From the NCBI RefSeq assembly GCF_024172095.1, contig NZ_JAMZDX010000006.1, positions 62,001-126,000 of the forward strand: DNA of 64,000 nt. The letters are read 5' to 3'. The stretch comes from Kitasatospora cinereorecta (GTDB lineage Bacteria; Actinomycetota; Actinomycetes; Streptomycetales; Streptomycetaceae). Under the pieces are notes generated by a model. That model was not told where the DNA came from. It was given only the letters and a program-made list of their open reading frames with translations, and did no database searches. Below are positions 41,619 through 50,248 of this stretch, in pieces. Position 1 is the first letter of the stretch, and each line of letters starts with the position of its first letter. The position numbers and the translations under genes were made by a program.

Positions 41619-43650
41619 CGTGCTCCTCGGTGAGGCGGTTCCAGTCGGTGGTGACGGGCGCCAGTTCGCCGGCCAGCCACAGCGGCAGCTGGTCGCGGCG
41701 GTGCGGGTGCCCGGGGAGGCCGGAGGCGCCGAACGGGACGATCCAGCGGCTGTCCTCGCGGCGGGCGAGGTCCCAGACGTAGCGGGCGGCGGGTCCGCGG
41801 GCGCTGAGGTCGGTGAGGCCGGGGATGCTGGAGGTGGACAGCACGCAGTCGTGGTCGCCGCCCAGCGCGGGCCGCTCCTCGTCCTCGGGCAGCGCCTGCC
41901 AGGGGGCGAGCCGGTGGGTCTCGCCCCAGCTGCCGGGCAGGTCGGCGGCGGCGACCTGTTCGACCGCGGCCCGGACCAGGGCGGGCCGGTCGATCGCGGG
42001 CAGCCGGGTGGTGGTGAGCAGCCCCTCCAGCGCGTACCCGACCCGGGGCAGCAGGGCCTGCCAGGGCAGGAACACCGCCGGGCAGGACGGGGGTTCGGCG
42101 AGCGGGGCGAGGGCGGGGTGGGCGGCCAGCGCCCGGACCAGCGCGGACCGGACGGCGGCGAAGGCGGCGGCGCCGGCGGAGTCGGCGGCCATCCGGCGGT
42201 CCCAGCCGAGCAGCCGCTCGCGCAGGGCGGCGGCGGGCGGGGTCAGCCCGCCCAGGTCGGCCACCAGGTCGAGCAGGGCGACGGCCGGGGCGAGGTGGGT
42301 GTCGGTGTGGACGGCGGCCAGGTCGGCGGCGGACCAGTGCGGGCGGGCGTCGAGCAGCTCGGCGATCCGCTCGGCCCGGTGCGGGGCGCAGAACTCGACG
42401 CCGAGCGGGGCGGCGAGGCCGCGCTGGTTGGCCATCACGGCGCGGCCGTCGACCTCGGCGCGGGGCATCGGCAGCCAGCCCTGCCAGGTGTACGCGGCGT
42501 CCCAACCGGGCACCGGGCCGCGGCCGTTGGCGCGGTGGCGGCGCGGTACGGCGCCGGCCACCCGGTGCAGCAGGCCGCCCCGGGTGTCGGCGGCGTGCAC
42601 CACGTTGACCGGTTCGGCCCAGTGGTCGAGGGCGCGGTCGACGTCCTCGACGGTGCGGGCGCGCAGCAGGGCGGGCAGGGCGGCGAAGCCGAGGTCGTGG
42701 CGGACCCGCGGCGGGTGGCGCAGGCTGATCGCCTCGGGGTCGTCGGGGCCGCCGATCAGCACCGGGCCGCGGTCGGTCTCGATCACTTCGACGGCGACGG
42801 GCCCGCCGCCGGCCACCTCGACGGTCTCGGTGTGGACGTGGGCCGGCCGCCAGCCGTCCGGGCCGAGCGCCTCGACGCCGTCGGCGGTGCGGCGCAGCCG
42901 CTCCCGGTAGAGGTCCTGGTAGTCGGCCATGGCGTTGGTGATGGCCCAGGCGACGTCGCCGGTGTGGCCGAAGTGGGCGATGCCGGGGACGCCGGGGACG
43001 GCGAGGCCGACGACGTCGTACTCGGGGCAGGCGAGGCGGATCTGCTGGTAGACGCCGGGCGACTCGATGAAGCGATGCGGGTCGCCGGCGATCAGGGCGG
43101 CGCCGGTGGTGGTCCGCGAGCCGGCGAGCAGCCAGCCGTTGGAGCCGGAGCTGCCGGGGCCGTCGGTGGCGAACAGCTCGATGGCGTCGTCGCCGAGGGT
43201 GCGGGCGACGCGTTCGCGCCAGAGCTTGGCGGGGAAGCCGGCAAAGAGCAGGTGGTGGGAGAGCCAGACGGCCAGCGGGGTCCATGGCTCCCACCGGCCG
43301 GGGGCCAGGCCGGTGGCGGCGAACTCGGGGGCCCGGTGGGCGGTGTCGGCGAGTGCGGCGTTGACGCCGTCGACGTACGCCCGGACCCAGGCGGCGGTGG
43401 CGTCGTCGAGGGCGGCGAAGCAGAGCCGGGCGGTGTCGTCGAGGCGGACCCGGCGAACGAGGACGTCCCAGTCGAGCGCCTCGGGGCCGAGGAAGGCGGC
43501 CGAGCTGCCCCGGGCGCGGTGGCGCTCGACCTCCAGCTGCCAGGCCCGGTCGGCGGCGGCGTTGCGGCCCTGGGCGTGGGCGAGTTCGAGCGGGCCGTCC
43601 GCGCGCAGGTGGGGGATGCCCCAGGCGTCCCGGTAGACCCGGTGGCTCAT
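41602..43650 (-). CDS. desG: Penicillin acylase family amidase of the siderophore operon (DesG-like)
   Basis: A 682-residue Ntn-hydrolase precursor from ATG 43650. The autoprocessing site and N-terminal nucleophile are at GSSGSNGWLLAGS, with Ser170 as predicted first residue of the beta chain, after an alpha chain of about 165 residues. GDPHRFIESPGVYQQIRL and the FGHTGDVAWAITNAMADYQD segment match the family. Unlike typical secreted penicillin acylases it has no signal peptide. Its start overlaps the ATPase stop (ATGA). Encoded with siderophore transport and an acyltransferase, it may hydrolyse or transfer acyl groups of aryl- or acyl-desferrioxamines. Confidence 0.75.
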   Translation of the reverse strand: MSHRVYRDAWGIPHLRADGPLELAHAQGRNAAADRAWQLEVERHRARGSSAAFLGPEALDWDVLVRRVRLDDTARLCFAALDDATAAWVRAYVDGVNAALADTAHRAPEFAATGLAPGRWEPWTPLAVWLSHHLLFAGFPAKLWRERVARTLGDDAIELFATDGPGSSGSNGWLLAGSRTTTGAALIAGDPHRFIESPGVYQQIRLACPEYDVVGLAVPGVPGIAHFGHTGDVAWAITNAMADYQDLYRERLRRTADGVEALGPDGWRPAHVHTETVEVAGGGPVAVEVIETDRGPVLIGGPDDPEAISLRHPPRVRHDLGFAALPALLRARTVEDVDRALDHWAEPVNVVHAADTRGGLLHRVAGAVPRRHRANGRGPVPGWDAAYTWQGWLPMPRAEVDGRAVMANQRGLAAPLGVEFCAPHRAERIAELLDARPHWSAADLAAVHTDTHLAPAVALLDLVADLGGLTPPAAALRERLLGWDRRMAADSAGAAAFAAVRSALVRALAAHPALAPLAEPPSCPAVFLPWQALLPRVGYALEGLLTTTRLPAIDRPALVRAAVEQVAAADLPGSWGETHRLAPWQALPEDEERPALGGDHDCVLSTSSIPGLTDLSARGPAARYVWDLARREDSRWIVPFGASGLPGHPHRRDQLPLWLAGELAPVTTDWNRLTEEHDDHAR

Positions 43651-44453
43651 CGGCGGACCGCCGTGCGGGCGGCCGGGACGACCAGCGGGGTGCCGGTCTC
43701 CGGGTCGTCGATCACCCGGCAGGGCAGCCGGAAGACCTCCTCGACCAGCTCGGCGGTGACGATCTCGGCCGGCGGTCCGGCGGCGACCACCCGGCCGTCG
43801 CGCATGGCGATCAGGTGGGTGGCGTACCGGGCGGCGTGGTTGAGGTCGTGCAGGACGGCGACCAGGGTGCGGCCGTTCTCCTCGTGGAGGCGGGCGCACA
43901 GGTCGAGGACCTCGATCTGGTGGGCGATGTCGAGGTAGGTGGTGGGCTCGTCGAGGAGCAGCAGCGGGGTCTGCTGGGCGAGCGCCATGGCGATCCAGAC
44001 GCGCTGGCGCTGGCCGCCGGAGAGTTCGTCGACGGCGCGGTCGGCGAGGGCGTCGACGCCGGTGGCGGCCATCGACTCGGCGACCACCCGCTCGTCCTCG
44101 GGCGACCACTGGCGCAGCAGGCCCTGGTGCGGGTAGCGGCCGCGGGCGACCAGGTCGGCGACGGTGATGCCGTCGGGGGCGACCGAGGACTGCGGCAGCA
44201 GGCCGAGGGTGCGGGCCACCTGCTTGGCGGGGATGTCGGCGATCGAGCGCCCGTCCAGCAGGACGGTGCCGGCGGCCGGCTTCAGGGTGCGGGCGAGGGC
44301 GCGCAGCAGGGTGGACTTGCCGCAGGCGTTGGGTCCGACCACCACGGTGAAGGAGCGGTCGGGGATCTCCACGGTGAGGTGCTCGGCGATGGTCCGCCGC
44401 TCGTACGCGAGGGTGAGGTCGCGGCCGGCCAGCCGCGCTCCGCCGTCCGCCAT
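43647..44453 (-). CDS. Fe-siderophore ABC transporter ATP-binding protein
   Basis: A 268-residue FepC-type ATPase from ATG 44453. Walker A is GPNACGKST, the signature is LSGGQRQRVWIAMALAQQ, Walker B is LLLLDEPTTYLD, and the H-loop is VLHDLNHAAR. It energises ferric-siderophore uptake with the two FecCD permeases encoded immediately upstream and probably the DesE lipoprotein encoded divergently. Confidence 0.9.
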   Translation of the reverse strand: MADGGARLAGRDLTLAYERRTIAEHLTVEIPDRSFTVVVGPNACGKSTLLRALARTLKPAAGTVLLDGRSIADIPAKQVARTLGLLPQSSVAPDGITVADLVARGRYPHQGLLRQWSPEDERVVAESMAATGVDALADRAVDELSGGQRQRVWIAMALAQQTPLLLLDEPTTYLDIAHQIEVLDLCARLHEENGRTLVAVLHDLNHAARYATHLIAMRDGRVVAAGPPAEIVTAELVEEVFRLPCRVIDDPETGTPLVVPAARTAVRR

Positions 44454-44465
44454 GGTCGGTACTCC

Positions 44466-44513
44466 GTTCCGGGGGGTCGTCACAGTCGGGTTCCGGGGGG
44501 TCGTCACAGTCGG
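44466..44513. repeat. Perfect 24-bp tandem duplication at the permease stop codon
   Basis: Bases 44466-44489 and 44490-44513 are identical (each contains GGGGGGTCGTCACAGTCGG). The second copy contains the TGA of the permease gene (44504-44506). The unit duplicates the gene's last codons and stop into the spacer before the ATPase gene. Confidence 0.9.
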
Positions 44514-45529
44514 CCCGCCCGCCGTTCGGTGGCCAGCAGCCCGATCAGGTAGCCGCCGCCGAGCACGCCGGTGACCACGCCGACCGGCAGCGGGTGACCG
44601 GTGAACAGGCGCTGGGCGGCGAAGTCGGCGGTGACCAGCAGGGCGGCGCCGGTGCACATCGAGGCGAGCAGGTTGGGGCCGGGGGCCCGGGTGAGGCGCC
44701 GGGCGACCTGCGGCGCGGTGAGCGCGACGAAGGAGACCGGTCCGGCGGCGGCCGCGGCCAGCGAGGCCAGCAGGACGGCCGAGGCGAGCAGGGTCAGCCG
44801 CAGCCGTTCGGGGCGGACGCCGAGGCCGCTCGCCGCGTCGTCGCCCATCTCCAGCAGCACCAGGGCGCGGCTGCCGCCGAGCAGCACCACGGGGGCGAGC
44901 ACGGCGAGGGCGGTCAGCAGCGGGAGGGCGTCGGCCCAGCCGCGGCCGTCCAGGCTGCCGGTGAGCCAGAGCAGGGCCCGGGCGGCGTCCATCAGCTGGG
45001 CGCGGGTGAGCAGGTAGCCGTTGACGCCGGTGAGGACGGCGGCCGTACCGATGCCGACCATGACCAGCCGGCTGCCGTGCACCCCCTGCCGCCAGGCCAG
45101 CGCGTAGATCGCGGCGCCGGTGGCCACGCCGCCGGCCAGCGCGCCGCCGGCCAGCGCCAGGCTGCTGCCGCCGGCCACCACGACCAGCAGGGCGCCGCTC
45201 GCCGCGCCCTGGGTGAAGCCGAGGATGTCGGGGCTGCCCAGCGGGTTGCGGACCAGCGACTGGAACAGCCCGCCGGACAGCCCCAGCGCGGCGCCGACCA
45301 GCAGGGCGGTGACCAGGCGGGGCAGCCGCAGCTGGTTGACGATGAAGTCCTCGGCCGGGGTGCCGCCGCCGAACAGGGTGCGCAGCACGTCCGCCGGGCT
45401 CATCGGGAAGTCGCCGCTGCCGAGCGCCCACAGGCCGACGGCGAGGGCCGACAACAGGCAGGCCGCGCCGGCGGCGAGGGCGCGCGGGCGGTAGCGCAGG
45501 GAGCGGTCGCCGAGGCGGATCACGGTCAT
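44504..45529 (-). CDS. FecCD-type ferric-siderophore permease (second subunit)
   Basis: A 341-residue permease from ATG 45529, overlapping the stop of the first permease (ATGA). It has about ten helices and the FecCD signatures LRLPRLVTALLVGAALGLSG, FQSLVRNPLGSPDILGFTQG and GPVSFVALTAPQVARRL, the last being the coupling-helix region for the ATPase. It forms a heterodimeric pore with the preceding permease. Confidence 0.9.
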   Translation of the reverse strand: MTVIRLGDRSLRYRPRALAAGAACLLSALAVGLWALGSGDFPMSPADVLRTLFGGGTPAEDFIVNQLRLPRLVTALLVGAALGLSGGLFQSLVRNPLGSPDILGFTQGAASGALLVVVAGGSSLALAGGALAGGVATGAAIYALAWRQGVHGSRLVMVGIGTAAVLTGVNGYLLTRAQLMDAARALLWLTGSLDGRGWADALPLLTALAVLAPVVLLGGSRALVLLEMGDDAASGLGVRPERLRLTLLASAVLLASLAAAAAGPVSFVALTAPQVARRLTRAPGPNLLASMCTGAALLVTADFAAQRLFTGHPLPVGVVTGVLGGGYLIGLLATERRAGRL

Positions 45530-46569
45530 GCGCGGGCCCTCCCCCGGCGGGCGACGTACAGGAACAGCGGGCCGCCGGCGACCGCGGTGACGATGCCGAC
45601 CTGCAGCTCGCCGGGGCGGCCGAGCAGGCGGCCGAGCACGTCGGCGCCCAGCAGCAGGACCGGCGCGAGCACCGCGCAGTACGGGAACAGCCAGCGCAGG
45701 TCGGGCCCGGTGAGGGCGCGGACCAGGTGCGGCACCATCAGGCCGACGAAGACGATCGGGCCGCACGCGGCGGTGGCGGCGCCGCACAGCAGGGTGACGG
45801 CCAGGATGGCGGCCGCCCGGGTGGCGGCGGGTCGGGCGCCGAGGGCGCGGGCCGAGTCGTCGCCGAGGGCCAGCGCGTTCAGCGGGCGGGCCAGGGCGAG
45901 GGCCAGCAGCAGGCCGGTCGCGACGAACGGCAGCACCGCGAGGACAGTGCCGCGCTGCGCGGAGGCGAGCGAGCCGACGGTCCAGAAGCGCATCCGCTCC
46001 AGCGAGGCGGCGTCGAGCAGCATCACCGCGCTGACGAAGGAGTAGAGCGTGGCGTTGAGCGCGGAGCCGGCCAGCGCGAGCCGGGCCGGGGTGGCGCCGC
46101 GGCCGCCGCCGACCGCGTAGACCAGCACGGCGACGACGGCGGCGCCGGCCAGCGCGAACCACACGTAGCCGTCGAAGGCGGTGACGCCGAGCAGGCCGGC
46201 CGCGGTGGCGACGGCGGCGGAGGCGCCGGCGTTGATGCCGAGCAGGCCGGGGTCGGCCAGCGGGTTGCGGGTCAGCGCCTGCATCACCGCGCCGGCCAGG
46301 CCGAGGGCGGTGCCGACGAGCAGGCCGAGCAGGGTGCGCGGCAGCCGCATCTCGTGGACCACGGTCCAAGTCGGGGCGGCGGGGTCGGTGAGGCCCTGCC
46401 AGACCTCGGTGAAGGAGAGCGCCCGGGCGCCGAAGCCGATGCTGAGCGCCAGCACGGCGCAGAGCAGCAGGGCCGCGGCGGCCAGCCCGGCGGCCCGGGC
46501 GGTGGCTCGGGCCGCCGGACGGACGGAGGTCGAACTCTCGGGGATCGTCGGGGAGTTGGTGACGGACAA
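45526..46569 (-). CDS. FecCD-type ferric-siderophore permease (first subunit)
   Basis: About 347 residues. I place the start at TTG 46569 because GGAG lies six bases upstream; the frame is open to 46617. Signatures include MRLPRTLLGLLVGTALGLAG, MQALTRNPLADPGLLGINAG and GPIVFVGLMVPHLVRAL. It is the first gene of the five-gene minus-strand operon, 53 bases from the iron box it shares with the divergent desE gene. Confidence 0.85.
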   Translation of the reverse strand: MSVTNSPTIPESSTSVRPAARATARAAGLAAAALLLCAVLALSIGFGARALSFTEVWQGLTDPAAPTWTVVHEMRLPRTLLGLLVGTALGLAGAVMQALTRNPLADPGLLGINAGASAAVATAAGLLGVTAFDGYVWFALAGAAVVAVLVYAVGGGRGATPARLALAGSALNATLYSFVSAVMLLDAASLERMRFWTVGSLASAQRGTVLAVLPFVATGLLLALALARPLNALALGDDSARALGARPAATRAAAILAVTLLCGAATAACGPIVFVGLMVPHLVRALTGPDLRWLFPYCAVLAPVLLLGADVLGRLLGRPGELQVGIVTAVAGGPLFLYVARRGRARA

Positions 46570-46621
46570 GGGATGCTCCGGTGTTCCCGAGGAGTGAGCG
46601 AGACACCCCCTGGACAAGAAC

Positions 46622-46640
46622 TTAGGTTAGGTTAACCTAT
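46622..46640. promoter_or_regulatory. Iron box (DmdR1/DtxR-type operator)
   Basis: TTAGGTTAGGTTAACCTAT matches the streptomycete iron-box pattern TTAGGTTAGGCTnACCTAA. It lies between the divergent permease operon and desE, so both are predicted to be repressed when Fe2+-DmdR is bound. Confidence 0.9.
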
Positions 46641-46676
46641 CTTCCGATCCGTCAACACCGCGAGAGAGACACCGCC

Positions 46677-47714
46677 ATGCCCATGCCCAGAACCGCCCCG
46701 TTCTCCCGTCGCGGCCTGCTGGCCGCCGGCGGCGCCACCGCCGTCGGAGCCCTGCTCGCCGCCTGCGGCAGCAAGGGCGGGTCGGGCTCGGGCGAGGCCA
46801 AGGCAGGAGCCCCCGCCGGACCGTGGACCTTCACCGACGACCGCAGGAAGGACGTCACCGCCAGGACCGTCCCGGCCCGGGTGGTCGCCTTCACCGGCAC
46901 CGCCGCCGCCCTGGTCGACTTCGGCCTGGACCGGCAGATCGTCGGCGTCTTCGGCGAGACCAAGGGCGCCGACGGCAAGCCCGACCCGCAGGCCGGCGAC
47001 CTGAACGTCGACAAGGTCGAGATCCTCGGCAACGCCTGGGGCGAGTTCTCGGTGGAGAAGTACGCCGCCGTCCGCCCCGAGCTGCTGGTCACCCACATGT
47101 ACGAGCCGGACGCCCTCTGGTACGTGCCGGACGAGTCCAAGGACAAGATCCTCCAGCTCGCCCCGAGCGTGGCGATCAGCACCGGCCGGGTGCCGCTGAC
47201 CCAGCCGATCGAGCGCTACGCCAAGCTGGCCGAGTCACTCGGCGCCGACCCCAGGGCCAAGAAGGTCACCGACGCCAAGGCCCGCTTCGAGGCCGCCGCC
47301 GAGCAGCTGCGCCAGGCCGCCAAGGCGGCCGGCGGGATCAGGGTGATGGCCTGCTCCGGCAGCGCCGACCTGTTCTACGTCTCCAACCCGAAGGTCGCCA
47401 CCGACCTGCTGTACTTCGCCGAGCTCGGCGTGCAGTTCGTGATGCCGGACAAGCTCGACGCCGGCGACTACTTCGAGTCGCTGAGCTGGGAGAACGCCGG
47501 CAAGTACGGCGCCGACCTGCTGCTGCTGGACAAGCGCTCCACGGCGCTGCAGCCGAAGGACCTGGCCGCCAAGCCGGCCTGGGGCCAGCTGGCGGCGGTC
47601 AAGGCCGGGCAGATCACCCCATGGGACGCCGTGCCCCGGTTCTCGTACGCGGGCGCCGCCCCGCTGCTGGAGAACCTGGCCAAGGCGGTCCAGGGCGCGA
47701 AGAAGGTCTCATGA
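46677..47714 (+). CDS. desE: Ferric-desferrioxamine-binding lipoprotein DesE
   Basis: A 345-residue substrate-binding protein from ATG 46677. The signal peptide has a twin-arginine-like segment (SRRGLLAAGG) and a lipobox LLAAC around residues 30-34, so it is anchored to the outer face of the membrane. The FecB/PeriplaBP_2 fold begins at VPARVVAFTGTAAALVDFGL and includes WGEFSVEKYAAVRPELLVTH. It presents ferrioxamine to the FecCD/ATPase transporter encoded divergently from the same iron box. Confidence 0.9.
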   Translation: MPMPRTAPFSRRGLLAAGGATAVGALLAACGSKGGSGSGEAKAGAPAGPWTFTDDRRKDVTARTVPARVVAFTGTAAALVDFGLDRQIVGVFGETKGADGKPDPQAGDLNVDKVEILGNAWGEFSVEKYAAVRPELLVTHMYEPDALWYVPDESKDKILQLAPSVAISTGRVPLTQPIERYAKLAESLGADPRAKKVTDAKARFEAAAEQLRQAAKAAGGIRVMACSGSADLFYVSNPKVATDLLYFAELGVQFVMPDKLDAGDYFESLSWENAGKYGADLLLLDKRSTALQPKDLAAKPAWGQLAAVKAGQITPWDAVPRFSYAGAAPLLENLAKAVQGAKKVS

Positions 47715-48580
47715 GCGAGGAAGTGGTCGACATCGCCGCGCAGTTCGGGTTCTTCGAGGCGCAGGTGGTACGTGCCGTCCGGCTCGGGCCGACGATGGTG
47801 CGGGTCACCCTGGGCGGCGAGCAGCTGGCGGGCTTCGCCAGTGGCGGGCGGGACCAGAGCTTCTCGCTCTTCCTGCCGCACCCCGGCCAGCCGGCGCCGG
47901 TGCTGCCGATCGAGGCGGGCGAGGGCTGGTTCGCCGAGTGGCGGGCGCTGCCGGCCGAGGTCCGGGCGGTGATGCGCTCGTACACCGTCCGCGCGCAGCG
48001 GCCGGAACTCCGCGAGCTGGACGTGGACTTCGCGCTGCACGGCACCGAGCCGGGCGCGGCTGCGGCGGCCGGACCCGCGGCCCGCTGGGCGGCCGTCGCG
48101 GGGCCGGGCGACCGGGTGATCCTGCTCGGGCCGCGGCTCGCCGAGAACCGCAGCGTGGGCTTCCGGCCGCCCGCGGGCACCGAGTGGATGCTGCTGGCCG
48201 CCGACGAGACGGCGCTGCCCGCGGTCGGCGGGATCCTGGACGGGCTGCCGGACGACGCCCGGGCCCGGGTCTGGATCGAGGTCCCGCACGCCGAGGACAT
48301 CCAGGACCTGGCGGCTGGCCCCGAGGTGGAGATCACCTGGCTGATCCGCGAGGCCGGGCAGCCCTCACCGCTGCTCGAGCGCCTGCGTGCGGCCGATCTG
48401 CCGGACGGGACGCCGTACGCCTGGATCGCCGGCGAGTCCGGCGCGGTGAGGGCGCTGCGCCGGCACCTGGTGGGCGAGCGCGGCTTCGACCGCCGGGCGG
48501 TCACGTTCTCCGGCTACTGGCGGCGCGGGGCCTCCGAGGAGCAGCTCCGCGAGGAGGCGCTGGCCGCGGCCGGCGCCTGA
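47711..48580 (+). CDS. desF: Siderophore-interacting protein (ferric reductase) DesF
   Basis: A 289-residue SIP-family flavoprotein whose ATG overlaps the desE stop. The FAD-binding beta-barrel has MRSYTVRAQR (the R-x-Y-T/S motif), followed by a NAD(P)H-binding domain (WMLLAADETALPAVGGILDG, and YAWIAGESGAVRALRRHL) and the C-terminal FSGYWRRG signature. It is expected to reduce Fe(III) in ferrioxamine and release the metal in the cytoplasm. Confidence 0.9.
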   Translation: MSEEVVDIAAQFGFFEAQVVRAVRLGPTMVRVTLGGEQLAGFASGGRDQSFSLFLPHPGQPAPVLPIEAGEGWFAEWRALPAEVRAVMRSYTVRAQRPELRELDVDFALHGTEPGAAAAAGPAARWAAVAGPGDRVILLGPRLAENRSVGFRPPAGTEWMLLAADETALPAVGGILDGLPDDARARVWIEVPHAEDIQDLAAGPEVEITWLIREAGQPSPLLERLRAADLPDGTPYAWIAGESGAVRALRRHLVGERGFDRRAVTFSGYWRRGASEEQLREEALAAAGA

Positions 48581-48627
48581 CCCGCACCAACGCACAGGCC
48601 CACACCCGCACAGGCCCACACCCGAGG

Positions 48628-48659
48628 AGGCCCGCCCCCGCACGAGCTGGGGCGGGCCT
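48628..48659 (+). terminator. Intrinsic terminator of desE-desF
   Basis: AGGCCCGCCCC (48628-48638) pairs perfectly with GGGGCGGGCCT (48649-48659) around a 10-nt loop, and is followed by TCG. A 16-bp direct repeat (GCACAGGCCCACACCC, at 48592 and 48608) precedes it. It separates desEF from desABCD. Confidence 0.85.
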
Positions 48660-48676
48660 TCGCATGTGCGCAGAAG

Positions 48677-48695
48677 TTAGGTTAGGCTAACCTCA
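48677..48695 (+). promoter_or_regulatory. Iron box of the desABCD operon
   Basis: TTAGGTTAGGCTAACCTCA matches the DmdR1 iron-box consensus in all but one or two positions and lies 37 bases upstream of the desA start codon. It predicts iron repression of biosynthesis. Confidence 0.9.
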
Positions 48696-48731
48696 CTAAA
48701 TCAACTCGTCCGCGACCGTTGAGGACTGACG

Positions 48732-50237
48732 ATGACTTTCCCGGACCCTGCCGCCGGAGCTCGCGCGCACCTGTTCAACGACCGGACGCTGGAGAGCTAC
48801 CGGCACTCGCTGGCCGCCGGGATCGACCGGGTCTCCGCCCGGATCGCCACCACCGGGCCGTTCAGCGGGATCACCCCGGACGAGCTCGGCCCGGAGATAT
48901 CCCGGATCGACCTGGACCGCCCGCTCGCCGACCCCGCCGCCGCCCTGGACGAGCTGGAGGAGGTCTACCTCCGCGACGCCGTCTACTTCCACCACCCGCG
49001 CTACCTCGCCCACCTCAACTGCCCGGTGGTCATCCCCGCCCTGCTCGGCGAGGCGGTGCTGACCGCGGTCAACTCCTCGCTGGACACCTGGGACCAGAGC
49101 GCCGGCGGCACCCTGATCGAGCGCCGGCTGATCGACTGGACCGCCGAGCGGATCGGCCTCGGCCCGGACGCCGACGGCGTGTTCACCAGCGGCGGCTCGC
49201 AGTCCAACTTCCAGGCCCTGCTGCTCGCCCGCGAGGAGGCGCTGGCCGCCGCCGCGCCGCTCCCCCGGCACGAGGTGCTGCCGAGACTGCGGGTGATCGC
49301 CTCCCGGGCCGGGCACTTCAGCGTCCAGAAGTCCGCCAAGATGCTCGGCCTCTCCCCCGACGCGGTGATCACCGTCGAGACCGACCAGAGCCGCCGGATG
49401 AAGCCCGCGGTGCTCGCCCGTGAGCTGGAGCGCTGCCGCCGCGAGGGCCTGCCGGTGCTGGCCGTGGTCGCCACCGCCGGCACCACCGACTTCGGCTCCA
49501 TCGACCCGCTTCCCGAGATCGCCGCCGCGTGCGCGGCCGCCGGGGTGTGGCTGCACGTGGACGCCGCGTACGGCTGCGGCCTGCTCGCCTCACGCCGGCG
49601 CCGCCACCTGCTGGACGGCATCGAGCGGGCCGACTCGGTCACCGTGGACTACCACAAGTCCTTCTTCCAGCCGGTCTCCTCCAGCGCCCTGCTGGTCCGC
49701 GACGGCGCCGTACTGCGGCACGCCACCTACCACGCGGACTACCTCAACCCGGCCCGGATGGCCGAGCGGCGGATCCCCAACCAGGTGGACAAGTCCGTCC
49801 AGACCACCCGGCGGTTCGACGCCCTCAAGCTCTGGCTCACCCTGCGGGTGATGGGCGCGGACGCCGTCGGCGAGCTCTTCGACGAGGTCGTCGACCGCGC
49901 CGCCGCGGCGTACGAACTGCTGGCCGAGGACCCGCGGTTCGAGGTGGTCACCCGCTCGCAGCTGTCCACCGTGGTCTTCCGCTACCTGCCGACCGGCCCC
50001 GGCCGCGCGTTCGCCGACGACGCCAACCTGTACGCCCGCGAGGCGCTGGCCGCCTCCGGCGCGGCCGTGGTGGCGGGCACCAAGGTCGACGGGCACCACT
50101 TCCTCAAGTTCACCCTGCTCAACCCGGAGACCACGCTGGACGACATCGCCCACGTCCTCGACCTGATCGCCGGGCACGCCGCCGGCCACGTCGACCGGAA
50201 GACCGCCGCCCAGGAACTCTGCCGCGCCGCCGGCTGA
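48732..50237 (+). CDS. desA: Lysine decarboxylase DesA (PLP-dependent)
   Basis: A 501-residue group II decarboxylase from ATG 48732. The PLP Lys309 is in TVDYHKSFFQ; WLHVDAAYG supplies the Asp that contacts the pyridine nitrogen, and GVFTSGGSQSNFQALLLARE the phosphate-binding segment. It converts lysine to cadaverine, the first step of desferrioxamine synthesis. It is the first gene of a tightly packed operon, with 11 bases to desB. Confidence 0.95.
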   Translation: MTFPDPAAGARAHLFNDRTLESYRHSLAAGIDRVSARIATTGPFSGITPDELGPEISRIDLDRPLADPAAALDELEEVYLRDAVYFHHPRYLAHLNCPVVIPALLGEAVLTAVNSSLDTWDQSAGGTLIERRLIDWTAERIGLGPDADGVFTSGGSQSNFQALLLAREEALAAAAPLPRHEVLPRLRVIASRAGHFSVQKSAKMLGLSPDAVITVETDQSRRMKPAVLARELERCRREGLPVLAVVATAGTTDFGSIDPLPEIAAACAAAGVWLHVDAAYGCGLLASRRRRHLLDGIERADSVTVDYHKSFFQPVSSSALLVRDGAVLRHATYHADYLNPARMAERRIPNQVDKSVQTTRRFDALKLWLTLRVMGADAVGELFDEVVDRAAAAYELLAEDPRFEVVTRSQLSTVVFRYLPTGPGRAFADDANLYAREALAASGAAVVAGTKVDGHHFLKFTLLNPETTLDDIAHVLDLIAGHAAGHVDRKTAAQELCRAAG

Positions 50238-50248
50238 AGGGACCCCCG

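Noticed and set aside
41040..43650. Beta-lactam resistance or biosynthesis role for the penicillin acylase
   Set aside because: All neighbours are siderophore genes and it shares their operon; no other beta-lactam genes are present.
48592..48623. 16-bp direct repeat before the desF terminator as a regulatory site
   Set aside because: It lies between a stop codon and a terminator and is more simply a slippage repeat.
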